This document shows positions 15,601-24,268 of a DNA stretch of 64,000 nucleotides, piece after piece; the first letter of the stretch is position 1; each line of letters begins with the position of its first letter. The notes under the pieces are model-generated. The model was not told the DNA's origin. It saw nothing but the letters and a program-made list of their open reading frames with translations, and searched no databases. A program made the translations under genes and the position numbers. Source of the DNA: Burhinus oedicnemus (lineage: Eukaryota; Chordata; Aves; Charadriiformes; Burhinidae); assembly GCA_008921705.1 (NCBI GenBank), contig VFFE01009068.1, forward strand, positions 4,434,083 through 4,498,082, given 5' to 3'.

Positions 15601-18600
15601 GGGGGAATCAAGCAGCTTGACCAGTGCTGTAGTTTGGAGCAGAAGACCAACATTTACTATTTTAGAAGGCCAAGGACACATCTATCCTCAGAGATCAGTA
15701 AAAAAGGTCAAGTTAAAGACATTTCAGCAGTTATTTCAACTCTCCAATCTAGTTTTATTTTAGCTATATTTGAGCCAAGATTATTTTCTCTGTTAAAAAA
15801 ATACCTCTGGAATTGTAAAACTCAGCTTTTCCATCAGCTCTAGCTACCTATAACCCAGACACCCACAAGCCGCTCTCCACAAATCGTTCAGCCTGATGTG
15901 GGCATGAACAGCACTACATGTCAATTGTTCTGCATTGTTTCAAAGCGAGATCCTGGCCATCCTTCCACATTTCAGAGGAAAGAGCTAAGACACCAGCTGG
16001 GATCACTAGAAGATGACAGAAAAGGCTCTATGCACCACCAGAAACCATGACTGAGGAGCTGCCCTACCTCTCCCCAGAGACACAGGCTGCCTACACGCTC
16101 CGCACCCCCAGAGCACCCTGCCTAGAGTTACATATGTACCCGTATCTGAAAAATTTACTTTTGATGGTGAAAACTTTTTTAGTATTTCAAATCAGCCTTA
16201 GATGTACAAAATTTTACTTATAACACAAACATTTATGTTTCAAGATTAAAAATGAAATCTTACAATCTAGGATGCAAACATCGGCGTTAACTGTCTTTTT
16301 TTAATATCACATTTCAAAGTGCTGAACTAAAACATTTTACTTTTTCCAATTTTCTACTTTTCAGGTCTCTTCTCCAGAGACTCAATTGAAATTGAATCTG
16401 AACTAAGTTCAAATTAATTGCTTCCCAACTAAGCTTAATTCTTTCCTCGATAGCAGGTTCACCAAAGCTATATGAAAGAAAATATAATCCCCCATGTTTT
16501 CTAAATACAGCCATTTGATCTCTTCTTCCTTCCTGCCTACATTTGCAGGACCACGACACATCAGGTTAACTTTCAGGCTCCCTCAGGACAGCCGCATGCT
16601 CCAGCACCCACCCGGGGGTTTGCCCAGTCCCATGAACACTTGTTTCAGGAAGCTTTTCTGGCAGGAGCCACTTCTCAAAAAAAAAAAATTCCTCTAAACC
16701 ATCATCATCAACACAGAAAAGCTTTCTATCAAGTTAGCTTGCTGAACATGCTCATTTGTACTTGTAGGAGTGGAGGAGGGAAGGCAGGGGACAGAAGAGG
16801 CATTTGATTAGCCTACTTGTATTATGAAATGGCACCCATAACTATTCTGGGTGCTCCTGCAAGAATGGGTTTGTTTACCCTGCTATATAGCAATGGATCC
16901 CTACCTAAGTGATCACAAATTTCTTCTAGAAGACAAGGGAAAAATCAGCACTGGGGAAAAACTCACACTATCCAGCCCGACCAGAACAGGGAACCAATAT
17001 AGGGATACAGTCTGATCAAAAATTGCAAGTACGCTTACCTGTTTTGTCATGGCTCTTAATTATTCAAAGATAGAATAACCTGGGCAAGATTAAGTAAATG
17101 CATTATTACCAAGACCCAAAGGAAAACAGAACTGCCTACTCTTCTGCTTGTCTCATTCACCCAGCACCTTGGAGGCTGGACTAATAAAACACTCGATAAA
17201 CACCGATAGTTGGCAGTTAACATCTGCTAGACTGCTTTGCTGTCTCAAGACAACAGGCACAAGCTGATGATCTCAAAGTGGATCTTGAGACAGAAAAAGT
17301 GTTTCACCTGTCCTAATACAAGTATTAATGTAAAAACTCAATGAACAGGAAAGCAGTGCTGTTATCTTCAGAAGTAGAGAGATCTCTCAGATTCTAGCAC
17401 CTACTTAATTGTGATACTGCGAAAATTACTTAGAAAGGCAAGTAGTCAAAGTGAAACACTACGAATTGGACACGCCACAGTGCTATGAATTATCAGCATG
17501 CAAGTACAAGCAAGAAACAGGTTAGGCTTCTCCAGCAAATTCTTTAAATAGCCGATTTACTTCAAAAGCAGAATAGGGACAGCACTGCTGCTTTTTCTCA
17601 TGTTCCATTTCTCATGAGGGAAATAAGAAAAATCAACAGATGCAGATGAAGAGATGACCAAAGAAAGTAACAAGTGTCACAGATGTACATGATTTCACAA
17701 AATTGTTTAAAGTAAAACAGCTTGAGATTAAACACATACTACAATATACAATACATTACCCTGCCAAGGGTCACGTTCACAATTAAAAATGTTTTAAGAG
17801 TTCGTTTTTAAACCCACATTCAAAGAGGATTAGTCTGGAGTATAATCAAGAGAGAACCCCCTAGAGTTTCACACAAGGTCACTACTTGATGAAGGTGGTT
17901 AATTTTGTTGACTATATTGTATGCATGTAAGTTGATGACATTTTAGTTACTTGATATTTGCCAATTTCTCATTGCAAAAGATTCCTTCTCTCATGAGAGA
18001 AGGAAACCTCATCTCTTTTCCTTGGACAAGACTATGCTGGTTTAGAATTTCATCTAGAGTATTTCCAATAGAAACAACAGAAAAGCCTGAAGTCTAGAAA
18101 TGATTGCACACAAGCCTTGGATGATGACCCCAAATTTCTCAGTCTCTCTCTGTTTTGAGCACAGAGTTAAATCCACATGTAAACACCAAGCTGGTATTAC
18201 CTCATGAAATACCCATCTTAAACATCGTATGTTACCAGTCAGTTCTAAGGACTCAGCAAACAACAACTTTCCCTGATCTCTATTAGCATGTTTCACACCA
18301 CATTTAATAGTTCAGGGAATCATAGGATAATGCAGGTTAAAGAGGACTCCAGAGGTCACAGCTACCTTTTTAAAGAGGGTGAACACAAGCAGCTCCAAAA
18401 GCAGAACTATTTGCAACAGATAAAGCAGCAGAACTTTATACAGACATCCTTAGCTTCGTACAAGAGGGTTAAGACTTTCCCACTTACAATATCATATAAT
18501 GAATTAAATCTAAGCAGTTTCTTTTCCATGTATACTATCAGGTTTTTTTCACTTTAGATAGCCCCATGATGCCAACATTTTGCCCCTTTTTTTTTAAAAA

Positions 18601-21066
18601 GAAGTAGAATCTTTTATTCTTCAAGTGCTGCATTTCTGCAAAATGCTACAAAGTAACAAACAAACAAAAAAACAACCAACAAACCACCAACCGCAAAACC
18701 AAACAACAGTTTCAGGGTTTTGAGTGCTGACTTCATTTAAAGTTAAAACAAATTTTAAGGTTTCAACTGCTCCAGCACCTTCACTAGAGTTGCATCTCTG
18801 CTCCTATGCTCACAAAAAGTGACTGGAAGGAGGAAGGGGAAAAGAAACAAACAAAAAAATACAAAAACCAGTAGAGTCCATCACTCCAGCAGTGAAAACG
18901 AATGCATCCAGACACGGACAAAAGCAGGCCACACTTGTTGTATATACACACAGGTATTAGGCATGGACAAAAATGCTTCTCATTTGAACCTGAAGCCTAC
19001 CTTTCATCTCTCTTTTGAAGACAGCATTGGCCTTCATTGCTATTCAGCATCTGTAAACAGATGCCTCAACTGCAACCTGTTTTGTACAATCCTTTCCTTG
19101 CACACTGCTACTAACATTACCATGGCTCCCAAAAAGGTTGCTTTGTGAAGCACCACACCAAACATCCACTTCAGAAAAATAATCATTGGACTAAATTATG
19201 AAAGAAAAAAAATAATTCTCAAAATGGCAACCCAAAATGTCTTTTCCCTGCTCACAGGTTACATGAGGTACATGCAGGAGAGGGATGGGAATATACATCA
19301 ACTTCGACCATAAATAAACATACACTGCAAGCATTTTCAAAAAAAACACTACTCACTTTAAAAGAAACGTGGCATTACTGAAACAACAACTCATTTCCTT
19401 GGTTCCTCTGCTACAAACAACATACAACCAGTATTGTAAGTGATGGACAGTGGCAATGCACCTAACACAATCTACATCATAACATTCTGCAAAATTTCAC
19501 AGCCCTTAAGTTGCTATAGCAACAAAAAGTTGATTTACTACTGTTTGCTAAAATAGGGAAGGATTTACTTGCCAGAAGTTTCAAAACCTGCAGCTGATTG
19601 AATTTTATACGAACAATGAACTTCCTTTCTGTCCCCCTCCCCTGCTCAAATGAATAGGGTTATATGAAATGTTTTTTCTGCTTTCGGGGGAGGAAGGATG
19701 GCATTTCAACTGTTCTACTTCAGGTGAATACTACTCAGCAGTGAGTGGTGTAGTACCCCACAGGAGGTGCACAGCCCCTTCTCTACATGCTTCAAACGTC
19801 CTTTGGTTATCTCTGCAGGCACATAAAAGGAAGTTACTGCGTTTCTAAGGAAATGTTGCCGCATGCCCTCTATTTAGCACATACCCAAACGGTTTTGACA
19901 AGCTAAGGTGCTACCATGAAAATCAAGCCGGTACCACCAATGACCAGAGCCTAACATCCGGTATCGGAATGAGCTGCTACAGTAGCTGCCCCTAAAATCT
20001 TCCCTATTGACATCCACAAGCAATACTAGATTATTTTTCGCTATTTACAGATGGAAAGTCAGCCTATTCCTAAGTAACTTTAGGGTCATCTGTTGTCTTC
20101 CTCATTTGTCAGTTTGTCTATCTGTAAACCAGAAACGATGACACATGCTTGCCAATTTCTTAAACTAGAAGGTCTGCATAGGAGCTAGGAGTTAATTATC
20201 TTAAGTTCAGCTGGAAAGGGAGCAAATTTTGTAAGTAATTACAGTATTTTAGTGTCTTCAGTGTAACATCATACATTGGGCTATTTCATAAGCGTCCTGT
20301 ACTCTTTTTCCCTCTGACAAGCCATACACAGGTTCTGCCATAAAAGATATTTCCATTTGATGGACTGTTAGATTCAATGTAAACAAACCTTTCTCCCTAC
20401 CTACCTTTAGCCTTACTTACACGACCTGAAAAACCTTAAAGAGGACCTCCAGAGGTCACAGCAACCTTTTTTTGAAGACAGTGAAAACAAGCAGATCAAA
20501 CGGTTACAGACTCACAGCTGTATTTACAGAAGATTAAAGCCCTCCTTCCTCCCCTGCAATGGACGGGGTCCATGTTAGCCCTTACTCACAGACAGGTGCT
20601 CAGACCCAACCAGGCTCTGACTCCTGAAGACAAGGCCTCCCACACGGCTGCTGCAGTTCAAGCGAACACCCAACCTCCGGCTCCCCAGCACGGGCAGACA
20701 CCTCAGGGCCCAGCCTACAGCCAGAGCACCGGACACAACCGGACCGGGCCCAAGCACCGGTAAGCACTTCATTGGGGGGGAGAGAGGGGGGGAAGGCGGA
20801 CCCGCTGCCAGGCGACTCCCCTCAGTGCCAGGCCCCGCCACCCCAAGAGCCGCAGGCCGTGCCGGCGGGGACAGGCCCCGGCACCCAAACCACCCCCCTC
20901 CATCCCGCCCCACCGCCCTACCCGGGATGGCCAGGTTGGAGAGCGGGTAGGAGCGCAGCGCCGCCGGCAGCGAGCCCATCCAGTCCGCGTTGCTCTCCGC
21001 CGTGGTCCCCGCAGCCGCCCACCGTCGCCGCCGCCGGCCGCCCTCCCTCCCGGCCGGCGGCCTCAT
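1622..21066 (-). CDS. PLCXD2: PLCXD2, PI-PLC X-domain containing protein 2 (4 coding exons, 336 aa)
   Basis: Four exons, read 20922-21066, 6012-6472, 4575-4816 and 1622-1784, join with consistent phases (145+461+242+163 nt = 336 codons plus stop). The product is an intracellular PI-PLC X-domain protein. The X domain starts near residue 47. The two histidines expected of a PI-PLC-like active site are His51 (in GSHDSFSYW) and His126 (in IYFIHGLFG), with FDLR at 107-110. Later conserved blocks are [31 protein letters not shown] and the C-terminal VNIITSDFV. As in the family, no Y, PH, EF-hand or C2 domain is present. Family choice: the stretch LARISLVKK and the N-terminal NADWM fit PLCXD2 better than PLCXD1 or PLCXD3, and CD96 lies upstream as I recall for human. 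The first 30 residues are Arg/Ala/Gly-rich and poorly conserved, so the exact start is less certain than the rest. Paralogues have phosphoinositide-hydrolysing activity; a role in this animal is inferred. Confidence 0.95.
1785..4574 (-). other. PLCXD2 intron 3
   Basis: Noncoding between consensus GTAAGG and TTTAG. It contains an AAAT/AAT simple repeat at 3606-3639 and nothing else I can identify. Confidence 0.85.
3606..3639. repeat. (AAAT)n/(AAT)n microsatellite
   Basis: Tandem AAAT units pass into tandem AAT units within PLCXD2 intron 3. In transcript sense the repeat is T-rich. Confidence 0.9.
4575..4816 (-). CDS. PLCXD2: PLCXD2 coding exon 3
   Basis: Acceptor CTGTTAG precedes GTTCTCATATTC, and donor GTAAGG follows CATAG. 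Encodes residues 203-282 plus two bases of codon 283: [19 protein letters not shown], then APWANTT, then the [14 protein letters not shown] block. If the donor is ignored the frame stops at once (CAT AGG TAA), which supports splicing here. Confidence 0.95.
4817..6011 (-). other. PLCXD2 intron 2
   Basis: Noncoding between GTAGGG and CTGTTAG. No repeat or other element is recognised. Confidence 0.85.
6012..6472 (-). CDS. PLCXD2: PLCXD2 coding exon 2 (X-domain catalytic core)
   Basis: Acceptor TTTCTAG precedes GGTCGCATGATTC, and donor GTAGGG follows CACCAG. Encodes residues 49 (completed) to 202 and carries both putative catalytic histidines. The length of 461 nt is exactly 2 + 153 codons, so it fits phase 1 in and phase 0 out. 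Confidence 0.95.
10061..10580 (-). mobile_element. Solo LTR of an avian endogenous retrovirus
   Basis: Read on the minus strand it starts TGTCCTGGTTTCAGCTGGGA and ends with GGGGTTAAACCACA, the canonical TG...CA ends and the form of a common avian ERV LTR. Length is about 520 bp, with no gag, pol or env sequence nearby, so it is a solo LTR. The bases directly flanking it (GAACC and GAGCT) are not a clean target-site duplication. A 13-bp inverted repeat flanks the element instead (see findings). The copy includes a C/G homopolymer near 10123-10132 and an AAT-rich stretch near 10230. Confidence 0.8.
12405..13082 (+). mobile_element. CR1 LINE, 5'-truncated 3' end
   Basis: A decayed reading frame shows the C-terminal end of CR1 ORF2 ([20 protein letters not shown], then [11 protein letters not shown], then [10 protein letters not shown]). 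It is followed by the CR1 3' UTR with the signature CTGGACTAGATGATCT...CCCTTCCAACTCT and a terminal ATTCCGTGATTCCGT octamer repeat. The frame is broken near 12762 and the 5' part is missing, so it is an inactive copy inside PLCXD2 intron 1. Confidence 0.93.
17982..18005. repeat. 24-bp perfect palindrome
   Basis: The half-site TTCCTTCTCTCA is followed directly by its exact reverse complement TGAGAGAAGGAA. It lies in PLCXD2 intron 1, about 2.9 kb from exon 1, with no recognised repeat next to it. Confidence 0.9.
18307..18400 (-). mobile_element. Degraded CR1 3' tail (reverse orientation)
   Basis: GAATCATAGGATAATGCAGG is followed by AAGAGGACTCCAGAGGTCAC and AACACAAGCAG. This follows the order of a reverse-oriented CR1 3' end but is strongly diverged. 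A related copy lies at about 20430-20500. Confidence 0.5.
20430..20500 (-). mobile_element. Degraded CR1 3' tail (reverse orientation)
   Basis: AAGAGGACCTCCAGAGGTCA, then an ACCTTTTTTTGAAGA stretch and AACAAGCAGATC. It closely parallels the fragment near 18340 and the reverse CR1 tail consensus as I know it. Confidence 0.45.
20922..21066 (-). CDS. PLCXD2: PLCXD2 coding exon 1
   Basis: Encodes residues 1-48 plus one base of codon 49. It ends at ATCCCGG followed by donor GTAGGG. The ATG at 21066 was chosen because it gives an N terminus of about the mammalian length before the conserved NADWM. The frame stays open further upstream through GC-rich DNA, and the Met of NADWM (residue 30) is a possible alternative start. 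The exon lies in the CpG island. Confidence 0.85.
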
Positions 21067-21223
21067 CCTCGGCCTGGGGAGCCGGGCCGGGCCGCAGCGG
21101 CGGGACCGGTACCGGGGGCGGCAGGGTCGGGGGCGGCGGCAGCGGCCGCCCGGCCCCTTATGTAACAGGTGCGGCCCGGCCCGGCCGGGCGCGGCGGCCG
21201 TCACAGCTCGCCGACGGCCAGCC

Positions 21224-21252
21224 ATTGGCTGCCCGCTGTTGGCCCCGCCCCG
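21224..21252 (-). promoter_or_regulatory. PLCXD2 core promoter: CCAAT box and GC box
   Basis: ATTGG at 21224-21228 is a CCAAT (NF-Y) box on the minus strand. GGCCCCGCCCCGG at 21241-21253 is an Sp/KLF GC box. They lie 160-190 bp upstream of the proposed ATG, a normal spacing for a TATA-less CpG promoter. The transcription start is inferred, not seen. Confidence 0.55.
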
Positions 21253-23299
21253 GCGGCAGCCAGGCGCGCGCGGCGGGCGGGTGCCTGGGTCAGTCCGTGA
21301 GGGAGGGGGTGAAACTGCCGCCGCCGCCGCCCGCCTCCTCTCTCTGCACCGCCTGAGCCGTGGAACCGGCACGGCGTCTGTGGGGGGGTCAGAGGCGGGG
21401 CAGAGTAACCGTGCGGTCTGGAGAAAGGTCAGCCGCGGGGCCTGCGTGTCCTCTCGCCGCGGGTGGCGCCGCACGGGGCTCCCGCAGCCCCGCTCACCCG
21501 CGATTCCGACCCCGCCGGGCCAGCTGCCGCTCCCGCCGCTGCCGAGGGCGCCGGCTGTGAAGCTTTGCGCGTACCCGTGGCTTCCCACCCGCGCGCTGCC
21601 CGGCGAGGCGCGGCGCGGGGCGCGCGCGGCCCTGGCTGGCGGGCGGGCGCGCGCGCGGCTGCCCCACGCGCAGGCGGCAGCGGGCGGGAGCTGGGGCTGT
21701 GGCAGCCGCCGCCGCCGCCGCCGCCCTGCGGCAGCCCCGGAGAAGCGAAGCCCCGAGGTCGAGGGCCGAGGCCGGGGTCCGGCGAGGTCGAGCGGTGAGG
21801 CGGGTGTGTTGGCTGGGGCAGTGCAGGCACCGCAGCTGGCAGGGGTCAGCGGCGCAGAGCGAGGCCTCGAGGGTCGAGATGCGGCCGCCTCAGTCCCTTC
21901 CACCTGCTCCTTCAGCAGGTCCCGCTCCCTGGCGGCCTCGCACTCCGCCTTGCGCTGCGGTTGGCTGCCGGGTCACGCGTTTTGTCCCAAACAATTTCTG
22001 GATTTGCTGTGTTACGTGAAATGGAGCCTCTAAAATACTTTTTTTTTTTCCTCCCTTGCGTTATTACGTATCTTTGAAGGATAACGCCCTGTGAGCAATT
22101 TCTCTTCTTAACGGCTTCTTACAAATATACACAGACGTATTCTTTCCGTAGTCTTCACACAGGACATAGAGACGACTAGGTATACAACACTGAAGTCTGC
22201 TCCATCATAGGGTAGCGAAAAAAAAATTGCTCTGAAAGATAATTTTTCACTGTCAAATGACTAAAGGCATTATTACATTATATTAATATCAAATAGTAAA
22301 GGTATATATTTCATGAGTCCCCTGCTTTCTCTGTAAGGAACATTTCAAAATAAATAGTATTTTAAAATACCATTTAAATTGTATTTTTCATTTGACCTCT
22401 TAAAGTTTGCACATTATTCATAGAATGTTTTAATTAGTACACAGTAAACCTGTTAATTGAACTATATATTAAAAGTAAGTATAAATGTAATGTATCTGTA
22501 AATACATATATGTGAAGTATGTGTTTTCACCTAATACAAACAGAATCTATCTCCTTCCATAAATCTGCATTTTTCCTTTTCAAGGAAGGGAGCAAAGGCA
22601 TTTTGCTTTTAGAGCTTTGATGTTGAATAATCTTAAAATAGTGCAATTTCAATACTAGGTTTTCACAAGGCATTCCTGACCTAGGACTCCTCACTCTCAA
22701 GGACGAATATAGGTTTGATAGGCATTCAGCTGTCCTGCAACCCTGTTCCCCCTTCCCGTTAAGACCATCTAGTACGCTTGCCTCTGATGTAGGAGACAGC
22801 AGGCCACATGATGCAAAGCCGCAGTCATGGGACCGTAAACATTTTCTCTGGAATTAAATTCATATCTTGAACCAAAAGAAGGATTATTATCTGGGAGCTC
22901 CACCATTTTCCATTACTTATGCTGCTGGTCTGTATCCCTGCAAGTTTATCTTCTTTAAGCCACTGTTTTACATTACTTCACTCTCTTTTGCATGTTCCCA
23001 CCATCACAGCTTACGACTGCCCAGCAAACCAGTGCATGTGAACTCCTTAGATATGGTTGGCAACCACGGCTGTTTTAGTGCAGCATAAGCGTAGCTGTTT
23101 CACCAAGGCTGGTATGTTCTTGTGGGCATCTTTGTGTCTTTGTGGCAGCATTTAACAGTGGCCAACGAAACTAAACACCGAAGCCGTAGTCTAGAGCCAA
23201 AACTATTAGGGCTGAGCGTTGACATGGTACTCTTGGTGTCCTTGCCAAGCCCCGTCCTGCATTTCCCATCTTTCAAGTGACAGAAGGAAGATGGAGTTG

Positions 23300-24268
23300 C
23301 CAGGGGGAGGTTTAGATTGGATATTAGGAAAAATTTCTTGACAGAAAGGGTTATCAAGCGTTGGAACAGGCTGCCCAGGGAAGTAGTGGAATCACCATCT
23401 GTCCTGGTTTGAGGTAAAACAGGACCAATTTTGTTCAGTAACTTTACTTTTTAGCTAGGCCTCTTCTAACTGCTGAAATTGACAGCCTGTTGTGCAGAAA
23501 ACTATTCGCTCTCAGAGTGATAAGACCCATATTTATGGCTGATGCCAAGGAATGGGATGCAGAGAGGCTCTTGCTTATACTTATTGCTGTAACAACCAAG
23601 GGCAGCCAGGTTTGTTACTTGCCCCGTTGGAGGGTCGGAAGCGGAAAAGCGTAGAGGGGTCACACCTGCGGGGAGGAGTGGACAGGACAGGTGACCCAAA
23701 ACTGACCAACAAGGGTATTCCATCCCATCTGCCTCATGCTCAGTATAAAAGCTGAGGGATCAAAGGGTCAGCCCTCTTTCTTCAGTGGCCGGCATCCTGG
23801 GAGGACTCTGTCTCTGCGTCTGCCTTTGATCCCGATCCTGAATCCAGTTCCGGAATCCAGTTCCCGTCCGTCACCAAGTCCAGTCTGGGACTTCCCCAGC
23901 GCCTGCTGGTGACGTGATTGTCATCCTGGGAGCTTGATACGGTTTTGTATATATTTCATTATTTTTCTTTTTATTATTTTATTATGAATATTTCATTAAA
24001 GTAGTTTAGTTCCTTCTAAAATCTTAAGTCTCTTTTTCTCTCTCTTTCTTGCCTCCCGAGTGGAGCAGGAGAGAGAGAGCATCTGTCGTCCCACCGGATT
24101 GGGCCAATCTGGCCCAAACCACGACACCATCCCTGGAGGTATTTAAAAGATGGGTAGACGTGGTGCTGAGGGACATGGTTTAGTGGTGGTTTTGGCAGTG
24201 TTACGTCTATGGTTGGACTTGATGATCTTAAAGGTCTGTTCCAACCTAGGTGATTCTGTGATTCTATG
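23300..24268 (+). mobile_element. CR1 LINE 3' end, interrupted by an LTR
   Basis: The left part (about 23300-23399) reads GGGGGAGGTTTAGATTGGAT to CAGGCTGCCCAGGGAAGTAG. It continues after the inserted LTR at 24132 with CCTGGAGGTATTTAAAAGA and ends at GTGATTCTGTGATTCTATGA. The two parts join seamlessly as one CR1 3' end if the LTR and one copy of CCATC are removed. Confidence 0.92.
23400..24126 (+). mobile_element. Solo LTR of an endogenous retrovirus, inserted in CR1
   Basis: The element is 727 bp, starts TGTCCTGGTTTGAGG and ends CCCAAACCACGACA. It is flanked by an exact 5-bp target duplication CCATC (23395-23399 and 24127-24131). Inside are a TATA box (TATAAAA, 23744-23750) and a polyadenylation signal ATTAAA (23995-24000), giving plus-strand U3-R-U5 polarity. 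No coding part of a provirus remains, so internal sequence was lost by LTR-LTR recombination. The 5-bp duplication suits an ERVL-like family, but the class is inferred. Confidence 0.92.

Larger units (their letters stand above)
6473..20921 (-). other. PLCXD2 intron 1
   Basis: A 14.4-kb intron between GTAGGG and TTTCTAG. It holds a solo LTR (10061-10580), a CR1 3' fragment (12405-13082), two degraded reverse CR1 tails (about 18310-18400 and 20430-20500), a 24-bp palindrome (17982-18005) and an A/C-rich low-complexity tract (about 18655-18712). The remainder is unannotated single-copy-looking sequence with only short, non-coding open frames. Confidence 0.85.
20780..21990. promoter_or_regulatory. 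CpG island over PLCXD2 exon 1
   Basis: Very GC- and CpG-rich DNA, in sharp contrast to the AT-rich flanks, covering the first PLCXD2 exon and about 0.9 kb upstream. It has GCC-repeat stretches (near 21317 and 21707-21725). This is the expected housekeeping-type promoter of PLCXD2. The long open frames on both strands inside it follow from low stop-codon density in GC-rich DNA, not from genes. An upstream divergent transcript is possible but not shown by the sequence. Confidence 0.9.

Noticed and set aside
20575..21903. 442-codon open frame (minus) and other long frames on both strands in the CpG island
   Set aside because: Only the segment 20922-21066 is PLCXD2 coding. The rest is low-complexity Arg/Pro/Ala/Gly typical of chance frames in CpG-rich DNA, where stop codons are rare.
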